A stretch of DNA of 64,000 nucleotides from JACCQS01 sp963766765 (GTDB lineage Bacteria; Actinomycetota; Actinomycetes; Mycobacteriales; Geodermatophilaceae): positions 62,001-126,000 of the forward strand of contig CAVYBR010000013.1 of the NCBI GenBank assembly GCA_963766765.1, written 5' to 3'. The notes under the pieces are model-generated. The model was not told the origin of the DNA. It saw only the letters and a program-made list of their open reading frames with translations, and ran no database searches. The position numbers were made by a program, and so were the translations under genes. Of the stretch, positions 47,449 through 55,748 are shown piece after piece; position 1 is the stretch's first letter; every line of letters begins with the position of its first letter.

Positions 47449-48836
47449 CACGAGAAGCTCACCTGCTGCCCCCGCATGATCGGCGCCAGCAGGGAAGCGG
47501 TCAGGTCGAGGATCTGATCCGGCGTGGTTCCCGCCGCGACAGCCAGGACGCCCTTCACGAACTGGAATTCGGCGGCCGAATTCGCCAGCCCCTGTGCGCT
47601 TCCGTCGGTTGCGCCGTTCTGACTCAGCTGACGGGCGGTCAGATTGGACATGAAGTTGTTGGTCTCCACCGGGATCCCGTTCGGGTCATCCTCGATGTAG
47701 ATGCACCCCGGCCCCGGCGAACCGTCCCCGGACCCGTCGTGGGCGCAGTACTGCGGGAAGTTGCCATTGGCATTCGTGGGGATGTCATCCGGCAACCCGT
47801 AACAACGCGGACCGCTCTGGTCGAGGTAGGCAGGCTGGTCGCCCGGCTGATAGGCCCCGCGACCGCCGGGCGGCTGGATTTCGATGTTGAGCTGCAGGCC
47901 GGTGTCTCGGTTGTCGTCGGCCGCATCGGCCCCGCCGAAGGCCTCGTCGACCAGCGGCTGGAAAGCGACCAGACCAGCGAGGAGGCAGGTGTACATCGGC
48001 GAATACTCGGCAAGCAGGTCGAGGACCGGGCGGGCGGTAGCGGCCAGCGAGATGATCTGGCCCTCGTTGGCGGTGAGGAAACCCGTCAGGTCCTCAGAAG
48101 CCGTGGTGACCGTCGCGAAGGTGCGCCGCAACTGCTCCTGCTGGTCAGCGATGGTCTGAGTGGTGACCGAGAGGTTGTCCAGGACCGCGAGCAGATCCGG
48201 TGCCACGTCGTCGTAGACGTCGGCCACGCCGGCGAGCCGGTTCAGATCCTCCTGCAACGTCGGCAGGTGCGGGTTGAGCGCCCCGACATATTCGCCCACG
48301 GCCACGAGATTGTCACCGAGGTCCTCTCCCCTGCCCTCGATTGCTTCGGCTATGGCACCGAGGGTGGCGGAAAGGTCTTGCGGGCGAACAGCTTGCAGTA
48401 CGGGGAAGAGATCGTCGAAGACCTTCTCCAGTTCGATGGCCGTCATTGATCTGTCCTGGGCGATGACAGCGCCGTCGGAGATCGGCTCACCGGAGGTGTC
48501 GGGCGGGACAACGAGCGAGACGTAGCGTTCACCGAACAACGTCTTGGGGAGCAACCGTACGAGGACATCGGCAGGGACCTGATCGGCGAAGCGGGTCTCG
48601 ATCGCCAGGTCGATGACCGCGCCGTCGGTGGATCCCTCGATGCCGCGGACCTCGCCGACGATGAGGCCACGGATCTTCACATCGGAGGTCTCCTGCAACT
48701 GGTTGCCGGCTTGGTCGGCCTCCAGTCGCACATGGATGACATCGGTGAACGCCTTGTCGTAGATCAGCACCGAGAGCCCGGCCAGCAGCGATATGACGAC
48801 GAGAAAGGCGAGCCCGAGCAGACGGCGGCGGATCAT
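47448..48836 (-). CDS. mceA: Mce family protein, MceA position
   Basis: 462 residues: anchor (MIRRRLLGLAFLVVISLLAGLSVLIY), MCE domain (VIHVRLEADQAGNQLQETSDVKIRGLIVGEVRGIE), helical region, then the MceA-type C-terminus (YSPMYTCLLAGLVAF, RGAYQPGDQPAYLDQSGPRCYGLPDD, CAHDGSGDG). First MCE subunit after the permeases, with an 88-base gap to yrbE-B. Confidence 0.92.
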   Translation of the reverse strand: MIRRRLLGLAFLVVISLLAGLSVLIYDKAFTDVIHVRLEADQAGNQLQETSDVKIRGLIVGEVRGIEGSTDGAVIDLAIETRFADQVPADVLVRLLPKTLFGERYVSLVVPPDTSGEPISDGAVIAQDRSMTAIELEKVFDDLFPVLQAVRPQDLSATLGAIAEAIEGRGEDLGDNLVAVGEYVGALNPHLPTLQEDLNRLAGVADVYDDVAPDLLAVLDNLSVTTQTIADQQEQLRRTFATVTTASEDLTGFLTANEGQIISLAATARPVLDLLAEYSPMYTCLLAGLVAFQPLVDEAFGGADAADDNRDTGLQLNIEIQPPGGRGAYQPGDQPAYLDQSGPRCYGLPDDIPTNANGNFPQYCAHDGSGDGSPGPGCIYIEDDPNGIPVETNNFMSNLTARQLSQNGATDGSAQGLANSAAEFQFVKGVLAVAAGTTPDQILDLTASLLAPIMRGQQVSFS

Positions 48837-48924
48837 CGGGCCGGCTCCGGGAAGGCAACGGCGGTCACACTGCCGCCTCCGAAGAGGGCAGTCCGTCGGC
48901 GGTGCGCAGCTACTACCACGCCGT

Positions 48925-49776
48925 TCACCCCGCGATCCGCACTGTTGTCGTCGAGCCCCAGATTGCCAGACTCAGGAAGAAGTCGATCAGGTTGACGGCC
49001 ACGATCGACGTCCGGACCGCCCGGCCCACCGCGATGCCGACGCCGGCCGGACCGCCGCTGGCACGGTACCCGTAGTAGCAGTGCGTCAGGATGATCACAA
49101 CGGCGAAGACGAAGACTTTGACGAAGGACCAGAGCACGTCCTCGGGGGGTAGGAACAGATTGAAGTAGTGGTCGTAGGTCCCCGACGACTGGCTGTAATA
49201 CCCGGTAGCGATCAGGCGGGTCGCGAAGTACGAGGCGAGCAGCCCGATGATGTAGAGCGGGACCACCGCGATGAATCCGGCGATGATCCGGGTGGTCACC
49301 AGGAACGGCAGCGATGGGACTCCCATGACTTCGAGGGCATCGATCTCCTCGCTGATCCGCATCGCACCCAGCTGGGCGGTGAATCCGCAGCCGACCGTGG
49401 CTGACAACGCGAGCCCGGCGACCAGGGGCGCGATCTCGCGGGTGTTGAAGTAGGCGGAGATGAAGCCGGTGAACGCCGAGGTGCCCAGTTGGTTCAGCGC
49501 GGCATAGCCCTGGAGCCCGACCTCGGTGCCGGTGAAGAAGCACAGGAACGCGATGACCGCGACGGTGCCACCGATGACAGCCAGCGCACCGGCACCGAAC
49601 GTGACCTCGGCCAGTAGCCGGAGGACCTCCTTCTTGTAACGGCGCAGCGTGCGCGGTATCCACCACAGGGCTCGGCCGTAGAAGGCGAGTTGGCCGCCCA
49701 GGTCGTCGAGTTCGTCCAAGGGCCTGCGGTACGCACGGACGGCGGCGCGCCTTGCTCCGCGAATCGGGGATGCCAT
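48925..49776 (-). CDS. Mce system permease YrbE-B (MlaE family)
   Basis: 283 residues with five to six membrane segments and the MlaE coupling helix region SEEIDALEVMGVPSLPFLVTTRIIAGF. GYRASGGPAGVGIAVGRAVRTSIVAVNLIDFFLS closes the domain. Pairs with YrbE-A to form the inner-membrane transporter core energised by MceG. Confidence 0.94.
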   Translation of the reverse strand: MASPIRGARRAAVRAYRRPLDELDDLGGQLAFYGRALWWIPRTLRRYKKEVLRLLAEVTFGAGALAVIGGTVAVIAFLCFFTGTEVGLQGYAALNQLGTSAFTGFISAYFNTREIAPLVAGLALSATVGCGFTAQLGAMRISEEIDALEVMGVPSLPFLVTTRIIAGFIAVVPLYIIGLLASYFATRLIATGYYSQSSGTYDHYFNLFLPPEDVLWSFVKVFVFAVVIILTHCYYGYRASGGPAGVGIAVGRAVRTSIVAVNLIDFFLSLAIWGSTTTVRIAG

Positions 49777-49792
49777 CAGTCACTCACCCGCG

Positions 49793-50593
49793 TCACATGC
49801 CCTTGGCCGGCACGAGCTGGAAATAGATGGCCGTGAGCACGAAGTTGGTCGCGAACAGCAGCATGAAGGTGATGACGACCGCCTGGTTGACGGCATCCCC
49901 GACACCCTTGGGCCCACCACCCGCGTTCAGACCCTTGTAGGAAGCCACGATCCCGGCGATCAGGCCGAAGATGATCGCCTTGATCTCTCCGGCCCAGACG
50001 TCCTCGACCTGGGCGAGGGCGGAGAACGACGCAAGATAGGCGCCGGGCGTCCCGTCCTGCAGAACCACGTTGAAGAAGTAGCCCCCGCAGACGCCGACTA
50101 CCGAGACCAGCCCGTTGAGGAAGGCGGCGATCAACATGCAGGCGAGCACCCGCGGGACCACCAACCGGTGGATGGGATTGATACCCAGCACCTGCATCGC
50201 GTCGATCTCGTCGCGGATCTTGCGGGCGCCGAGGTCGGCACAGATCGCCGACCCGCCGGCGCCGGCGATCAGCAGCGCCGTCACGATCGGGCTCGCCTCA
50301 CGCACCACAGCGAGTACGGATGCCGAACCGGTGAAGGACTGGGCGCCGAGCTGCCTGGTGAGCGAGCCCAGTTGCAGTGCGATGACCGCGCCGAACGGGA
50401 TCGAGACCAGCGCAGTGGGCAGTATCGTGACGCTGGCGATGAACCACGCCTGCTGGATGAACTCCCGGAATTGGACGGGCCGCTTGAAGAGCGATCGGCC
50501 GACATCCAAGGCGAACGCAAACAGCATTCCGGACGCGCGCAGCGGACGCGTCGGCGAGAACCGATCCGTACCGAGCCCGTCGGACGAACTCAC
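49793..50593 (-). CDS. Mce system permease YrbE-A (MlaE family)
   Basis: 266 residues from GTG. MlaE signature RDEIDAMQVLGINPIHRLVVPRVLA and KGLNAGGGPKGVGDAVNQAVVITFMLLF, with five to six membrane helices. Lies 16 bases upstream of yrbE-B and 13 bases after the mceG stop. Confidence 0.94.
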   Translation of the reverse strand: MSSSDGLGTDRFSPTRPLRASGMLFAFALDVGRSLFKRPVQFREFIQQAWFIASVTILPTALVSIPFGAVIALQLGSLTRQLGAQSFTGSASVLAVVREASPIVTALLIAGAGGSAICADLGARKIRDEIDAMQVLGINPIHRLVVPRVLACMLIAAFLNGLVSVVGVCGGYFFNVVLQDGTPGAYLASFSALAQVEDVWAGEIKAIIFGLIAGIVASYKGLNAGGGPKGVGDAVNQAVVITFMLLFATNFVLTAIYFQLVPAKGM

Positions 50594-50606
50594 TGGCGCA
50601 CTCGGC

Positions 50607-51697
50607 TCATGTCTGGCGATCCGGCATCGTCATCGTTTCCGTGTACCAGTTCTGGTCGGTGTAGCTCCGCTCCTGAGCGGAACGCGCGGCCGCCTGCAGG
50701 TCTGAGGGCAGAGATTCCCGGATCGCGTCTTGCGCGGCCTCGGGCAACGTGTGCAGCATCTCCGCCACGCGCTCCTGCCGACGGCGTACCGCCCGCCGCT
50801 CGGGCATACCAGGACTGGGCTCCAGCTGCGGTGGCACGCCCTCGCCGCCCGAGGAGCCCTTGGGTCCGTACCCTGTCTGCTCGTCCCCGCCGCGAGCCTC
50901 GAGGTCGGCCATCTCCTGTTCGATCTGGGCGACGTCCTTCTCCTCGCTCATCCCGATCGGCCCTTCACGGCGACCGTTGAGGAACTGCCGGACGACCGGC
51001 TCATCGGAGGTGAGGAGTTGCTCGCGCGGGCCGAACATGACCAGGTTGCGGCGAAAGAGCAGGCCGAGGTTGTCCGGCACCGTACGAGCGGTCCCGATGT
51101 CGTGAGTGACGATCAGGAACGTGGCGTCGGTCACCGCGTTGAGGTCGACGATGAGCTGGTTCAGATAGGCCACGCGGACGGGATCGAGCCCGGAGTCCGG
51201 CTCGTCGAACAGGATGATCTCCGGATCGAGCACCAGTGCACGGGCAAGTCCAGCTCGCTTGCGCATGCCGCCGGAGATCTCACCGGGCAGCTTGTCCTCG
51301 TCGCCGATGAGACCGACCATCTCCATCTTCTCGCCGACGATGTCCTTGATCTCGGACTCGCTCTTCTTGGTGTGCTCGCGCAGCGGAAAGGCAATGTTGT
51401 CGAAGAGATTCATCGAGCCGAACAGCGCGCCGTCCTGGAAGAGCACCCCGAAGAGGCGCCGGATCTCGTACAGCCGCTTCTCCCGGCACCGGACGATGTC
51501 GGTCTCGTGGACGACGATGCTGCCCTTTCCGGGCTCAGCAGACCCACCAGGGACTTCAGGAAGACGGACTTTCCAGTGCCTGAAGGACCGAGCATGACCG
51601 AGATCTCGCCGGCCGGAAGGGTCAGGGTGACGTCATCCCAGATGTTCTGGGGACCGAAGGACTTGGACAGCCCTTCAACCTGCACCTCGACGCCCAC
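50607..51697 (-). CDS. mceG: Mce import ATPase MceG/Mkl, interrupted by a single-base deletion
   Basis: ABC ATPase with Walker A GPSGTGKS, signature EISGGMRKRAGLARA, Walker B IILFDEPDSGLDP and switch His in THDIG. The frame breaks at about 51522-51529, where an A is missing from a run: the first part ends VGLLSPER, and the protein resumes as GSIVVHETDIVRCREKRLYEIRRLFGVLFQDGALFG. Span 1,091 bases, one short of 364 codons. The C-terminal extension of about 110 residues after the ATPase is typical of the actinobacterial Mkl type. GTG start. In mycobacteria the orthologue also lies between rplL and rpoB. Confidence 0.9.
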
Positions 51698-51814
51698 GCG
51701 TTGGCCTCCCGACCTTGCCGCCGTTCACCTCGTGCGCCGACGTGAACCCCCGAGAGGACAAACGATTCCCCGTTGGATCGGTTACTCGCGCGTAGCTGAT
51801 GCTTACATACGAAC

Positions 51815-52757
51815 TCAGGTACCCGACAGCCGCCCGACGACAGGGGCGAGCTCCTCGACCTCGCCGATCATGATGGAGCTGATGCCGAGTTCCGCACGGA
51901 GGCGGCGGAACTTCTCGCAGAGCCCCTCGATCGAGCCGATGAAGATGTGCGGAGACTCCAGCAGCTCCTGCGGGCTGATCGCGACGCCAGTCCGGGCCAG
52001 CAGCCGCTCGGCCAGCGCCTCGACTTCCGGACCTGGGCGGTCGGTCACGATGATGGGGCTGACGGAGGGGTAGATGTTGAGCTCCAGTTCGGGAAAGCGG
52101 TCCCCTGCCGCCTCGCGTACCCAACCGATCTTCTCCGCCGCGGCCGCCAGCGTGAGACTGCGGGGATCGACCACGACACCCGGCCTGACCCGGGGGGCCA
52201 GACCGACGATCTGTGCTTCCTGCCCGGCCAGGGTGAGTGTGTTGCGGCCGCCACCGCCGATGAAGAACGGCGGATGTGGTCGCTGCGTGGGCTTCGGCTC
52301 GGCGTCGTAGTCGGTGATCGTGTAGTGCTCGCCAAAGAGGCTGAACGGGCCATCGGCGAAGCAGCCCTTGAGGACAGCGATTGCCTCGCGCAGCCGCGTC
52401 TGCCGGGTCGGAGTCGGATCGAAAGGGAAGCCCGATGGCGGTGTACTCCGGTTCGTTCCAGCCGGCGCCGATGGCGATCTCCAGCCGCCCTTCGGACAAG
52501 ACGTCGAGGCTGGCCAAGTCCTGAGCCAGCACAGCCGGATGACGCAGGTCGTTGTTGAGTACGAACGCCGAGACCCGCAAGGTCGTCGTGGCCGCAGCGA
52601 TCGTCGCCATGGCCGGGATCGGTGCCAGTTGCCCGACCAAGTGGTCGGGGATGACGAGGACGTCGATCCCGAGCCCCTCCGCCCGGCGGGCGGTCTCGGC
52701 GAGTTCACTACCGGTGGCGATGGCGCGGGCTTCAGCCAGGAAGCGGAACGGACGCAT
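51815..52757 (-). CDS. LLM-class F420-dependent oxidoreductase, interrupted by a single-base insertion
   Basis: MRPFRFLAEARAIATGSELAETARRAEGLGIDVLVIPDHLVGQLAPIPAMATIAAATTTLRVSAFVLNNDLRHPAVLAQDLASLDVLSEGRLEIAIGAGWNEPEY is a luciferase-like F420 enzyme N-terminus. At about 52432 an extra base (TTT for TT in the coding strand) shifts it; corrected, it continues GFPFDPTPTRQTRLREAIAVLKGCF and ends GISSIMIGEVEELAPVVGRLSGT, 313 residues. Span 943 bases (3 x 314 + 1). Substrate unknown. Sits between the rplL terminator and mceG. Confidence 0.85.
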
Positions 52758-52853
52758 CCCGGCATTGTGCCGAGCGGCTCGTCAGGACACGAGTTCGACC
52801 TCCACACCCATTGCTGAGTAGGTTTGCGCAGCCCGTCGATCTCTGGATGCCAA

Positions 52854-52885
52854 ACGGCGGGTCTCCCAGCTGGGAGACCCGCCGT
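52854..52885 (-). terminator. Terminator-like perfect palindrome after rplL
   Basis: A 32-base perfect inverted repeat with 16-base arms (ACGGCGGGTCTCCCAG), 26 bases after the rplL stop. Very stable; no U-run follows on the minus strand, so it may act through stability or with Rho. It is symmetric and could also act on plus-strand reads. Confidence 0.75.
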
Positions 52886-52911
52886 CGGCGTGTTGCGTAC
52901 TGGACGCGGAC

Positions 52912-53301
52912 TTACTTGACGGTCACCGTGGCGCCGGCACCCTCGAGGGCCGCCTTCGCCTTGTCTGCAGCCGCCTTGTCGACCTTCTCCAGGACGGGCT
53001 TGGGCGCGCCGTCAACCAGGTCCTTGGCCTCCTTGAGACCGAGGCTGGTGAGGGTGCGCACCTCCTTGATGACCTGGATCTTCTTGTCACCGGCAGCCTC
53101 GAGGATGACGTCGAACTCATCCTGCTCCGGCTCGGCTTCGGCAGCTGCGCCGCCGCCGCCGGGAGCCGCCGCCGCTACCGCGACCGGAGCCGCAGCGGTG
53201 ACGTCGAAGGTGTCTTCGAACTGCTTCACGAATTCCGACAGCTCGAGCAGCGTCATTTCCTTGAACGCGTCGAGCAAGTCGTCAGTGGACATCTTTGCCA
53301 T
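52912..53301 (-). CDS. rplL: 50S ribosomal protein L7/L12
   Basis: 129 residues: dimerising N domain (MSTDDLLDAFKEMTLLELSEFVKQFEDTFDV), Ala/Gly-rich hinge, C domain (EFDVILEAAGDKKIQVIKEVRTLTSLGLKEAKDLVDGAPKPVLEKV) that recruits translation factors. Starts 12 bases after the rplJ stop. Confidence 0.98.
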   Translation of the reverse strand: MAKMSTDDLLDAFKEMTLLELSEFVKQFEDTFDVTAAAPVAVAAAAPGGGGAAAEAEPEQDEFDVILEAAGDKKIQVIKEVRTLTSLGLKEAKDLVDGAPKPVLEKVDKAAADKAKAALEGAGATVTVK

Positions 53302-53313
53302 GGTGGTTCCTCT

Positions 53314-54012
53314 CTAGCTTTCGGTGGAATCGGCGGTCGCAGAGTCGTCCTCTGCGGCTTCCGGGGTGGGGGGGACATCGGGGGCAGCAGCCTCGGGGGC
53401 AGCAGCCTCAGGAGCAGCAGCCTCAGGAGCAGCACTCTCGGGCGCAGCCGCCTCTGGCGCAGCCGCCTCGGCAGGAGCGGCCTCGGCGGGCCCCTCTTGC
53501 TCGGCCTTCTTCTCGGCGAGTGCCGCCGCGAGTCGGGCGACCTGGGACAACGGCGCCTGGAACAAGGCGGCTGCCTTGCTCAGACTGGCCTTCATCCCGC
53601 CCGCGAGCCTGCCGAGCAGGACCTCACGGGACTCGAGATCGGCCAGCGACTTGATCTCGTCGGTGCTGAGCAGCTTTCCGTCCAGCACCCCACCCTTGAT
53701 GACGAGCATCGGGTGGGTCCGGGAGAAGTTTCGCAGCGCCTTCGCGGCTTCGACCGGCTCACCCTCGATGAAGGCAATGGCGGTCGGGCCGACCAGGAGC
53801 GAGCTGAGCTCGTCAAAGCCGATCGCGGTCACCGCACGCTTGGTCAGCGTGTTCTTGACCACCGCATAGGTGTTCGCGGCACCGAGGGAGTTCCGTAGCT
53901 CCTTGAGCTGAGCGACGGTCAAACCGCGGTAGTCGGTGAGCACGACGGCGGAGGAGCGATTGAACCGCGACGTGATCTCCGCGACTGCGCCGACCTTTTC
54001 CGGGTTCGGCAT
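53314..54012 (-). CDS. rplJ: 50S ribosomal protein L10 with Ala/Pro/Glu-rich tail
   Basis: 232 residues from the ATG at 54012 (GAGGA 6 bases upstream); the longer upstream frame is the leader. The core MPNPEKVGAVAEITSRFNRSSAVVLTDYRGLTVAQLKELRNSLGAA is uL10. After the L12-binding helix (about 172) a 60-residue tail of AAAPE units follows, like the one on S3. Expected to be autoregulated through the leader attenuator. Confidence 0.97.
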   Translation of the reverse strand: MPNPEKVGAVAEITSRFNRSSAVVLTDYRGLTVAQLKELRNSLGAANTYAVVKNTLTKRAVTAIGFDELSSLLVGPTAIAFIEGEPVEAAKALRNFSRTHPMLVIKGGVLDGKLLSTDEIKSLADLESREVLLGRLAGGMKASLSKAAALFQAPLSQVARLAAALAEKKAEQEGPAEAAPAEAAAPEAAAPESAAPEAAAPEAAAPEAAAPDVPPTPEAAEDDSATADSTES

Positions 54013-54058
54013 GGGCTTCCTCATTTCAGTGGGTTCTGCTGACCCCGACAAACAAGAA

Positions 54059-54084
54059 CGCCCCGGCGCAAGGCGCACGGGGCG
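54059..54084 (-). terminator. Attenuator hairpin in the rplJ leader
   Basis: Stem CGCCCCG(T)GCGC, loop CTT, then GCGC-CGGGGCG, immediately followed by TTCTTGTTTGT on the transcribed strand. A textbook intrinsic terminator 46 bases upstream of the rplJ start, so it should end transcription early unless the leader folds otherwise. Confidence 0.82.
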
Positions 54085-54205
54085 AGGTTGGCGCGATACA
54101 GTGCCGCGCGTTCGTCGTACCGTCCTCCTGCGCGGGTCGCCCGATGCCAATCGGGACCTTCGCACAGACGCCCGTGAGCGTCCGACGACCAGCGGTCTTT
54201 GGGAA
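54085..54205 (-). promoter_or_regulatory. Ribosomal protein L10 leader (autoregulatory RNA)
   Basis: Sequence blocks typical of actinobacterial rplJ leaders: CCAAAGACCGCTGGTCGTCG and, further on, GACCCGCGCAGGAGGACGG. In this family L10 (with L7/L12) binds the kinked stem formed by such blocks and controls formation of the downstream terminator. The family is named from memory; ends of the element are approximate. Confidence 0.7.
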
Positions 54206-54213
54206 CAGGGTCA

Positions 54214-54242
54214 AGTGTACGTGGGTAGCTCCGTCGGGTCGC
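54214..54242 (-). promoter_or_regulatory. Candidate rplJ-rplL promoter
   Basis: GCGACC (54237-54242), 17-base spacer, TACACT (54214-54219). The -35 is weak, but it places the transcript start just before the L10 leader, where one is needed. Lies just after the diguanylate cyclase stop. Confidence 0.35.
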
Positions 54243-54249
54243 GTGCGGC

Positions 54250-55713
54250 TTAGCGCCGGAACATTTCGATGAGATGTTTCTCGTCCTGGTAGGCGACGAT
54301 GCGGCTCTTGCCCGACCGTTTTGCCGCGTACATCGCGGTGTCCGCGCGCGAGAGCAGCGCATCCGCGGTGAGGAGCCCGTCCTTGGCGTCGAGTGCAAAG
54401 ACACCCAAGCTGACCCCGACTTCGACCTTGTGCCCGTCGAGGGCGAAAGGAACGTTCAACACATCGTGGATCTTCGCGGCGACCGTGAGCGGGTCCTTGC
54501 AGTCCTCCAACAGGATCGCGAATTCATCCCCCCCGAGCCGGGCAACGGTGTCTCCGGTCCGTACGACGCCGATGAGCCGCTCGGACACCCGTACCAGCAG
54601 TTCATCGCCTCGAGCGTGGCCCATCGTGTCATTGACGACCTTGAAGTCATCGAGATCCAGGAACAGAACGGATACCGGCCGCCGATCCCGGTCATGCAAC
54701 TCCAGCGCGTGAACCAGACGATCCCGGAACAGCGCCCGGTTCGCGAGGCCGGTCATGCCGTCGTGAAAGGCCTTCTGCCGCAGCTGTGCCTCACGCACCT
54801 CCAGCCGGCGGGTGAGGCTCGCGTTCTGCTTGACATTGAGGTACTGCCTGACCAGGGCAAGCGCAACAACTGCCGCAACCACCGATAATTGAGCTGTCGA
54901 CAGAGGCTGGTCCTTGCCGCTCTGATAGATGGCCAGGCCGAGAGCCAGGGCCACCGGCAGGTACGGCAGCAGATTCCAGGAGAGCACTCGCTGCGCTTTG
55001 GGAGCGGCGTCCAAGCCCGACGTCAACGCCGCGGACACGATCACCGGGCGCGGGTCGCGGTTGTCTCCGCGACTCGCGGCGAGCGCGATCAGGACGAATC
55101 CGGACAACCAGCCGAGACCGACGACACCGCCAGCAGGGACACTGTGCTCGGTCAGCGAGAGATAGGCGAATACGGCGTCGCTGACCAACAGGGCCAGTAG
55201 TCCGGCCACCAGCAACCCAACGGAGACCAGTCGCCCCTTGACGCGGGCGAGGATGACGAGCACCAGAGCGACCATCAACAGATCGCTGATCGGGTAGATC
55301 GCGAGGGCGGCAAGACCAAGACCGTTCTCGGCAATGGCGCGAGCCGGGTCGAGCAGGAGCACCCAGGCGGCCAGTCCGAAGGCCACCGTCGTCATCGTCG
55401 CGTCAAGCCCGCGCTCGAGGCTCGCCGTTCCTCGGTCGGCAAGTGGGTAGACCAACATCGCCACAGCGGCGACCAGGAAGAAGCCGAGAAAGCCGATGGC
55501 CATCCAGGTCGGGGACGCGTGGAACAGATCCGCGTCCGCCGCGTTGCGGGTCGCCAACCCGTGCTCGATCGCGCGAAGACCACCCGCACCAGCGATGAGC
55601 GCCCAGACCAACCGTTGCCGGCCGGTCAGGGAGTGAGCGCGTGCGGCCGCCGCGACCGCCGCGACGCAGGCCGCGAAAGCGAGCCCCCACATCCACGGCA
55701 GTTCGGTTCCCAT
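54250..55713 (-). CDS. Membrane-bound diguanylate cyclase (GGDEF)
   Basis: 487 residues. Residues 1-290 form about nine hydrophobic segments; a short coiled segment (about 297-315) leads to a GGDEF domain (DGMTGLANRALFRDRLV; metal site FLDLDDFKVVND; RLGGDEFAILLED at 392-404). The catalytic GGDEF motif is intact (394-398), and an inhibitory I-site RTGD precedes it by five residues (385-388), so an active, product-inhibited c-di-GMP synthase is expected. No EAL domain. Start set at MGTELPWMWG (55713), 35 bases after the kinase gene. Its place just before rplJ is unusual. Confidence 0.92.
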   Translation of the reverse strand: MGTELPWMWGLAFAACVAAVAAAARAHSLTGRQRLVWALIAGAGGLRAIEHGLATRNAADADLFHASPTWMAIGFLGFFLVAAVAMLVYPLADRGTASLERGLDATMTTVAFGLAAWVLLLDPARAIAENGLGLAALAIYPISDLLMVALVLVILARVKGRLVSVGLLVAGLLALLVSDAVFAYLSLTEHSVPAGGVVGLGWLSGFVLIALAASRGDNRDPRPVIVSAALTSGLDAAPKAQRVLSWNLLPYLPVALALGLAIYQSGKDQPLSTAQLSVVAAVVALALVRQYLNVKQNASLTRRLEVREAQLRQKAFHDGMTGLANRALFRDRLVHALELHDRDRRPVSVLFLDLDDFKVVNDTMGHARGDELLVRVSERLIGVVRTGDTVARLGGDEFAILLEDCKDPLTVAAKIHDVLNVPFALDGHKVEVGVSLGVFALDAKDGLLTADALLSRADTAMYAAKRSGKSRIVAYQDEKHLIEMFRR

Positions 55714-55748
55714 GAGCCAAAGCGTACGAGCAGGCTGTAGGCGACTCG

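Noticed and set aside
48837..48924. Extra small gene between yrbE-B and mceA
   Set aside because: The frames crossing it are alternative frames of mceA or yrbE-B with no own start or homology.
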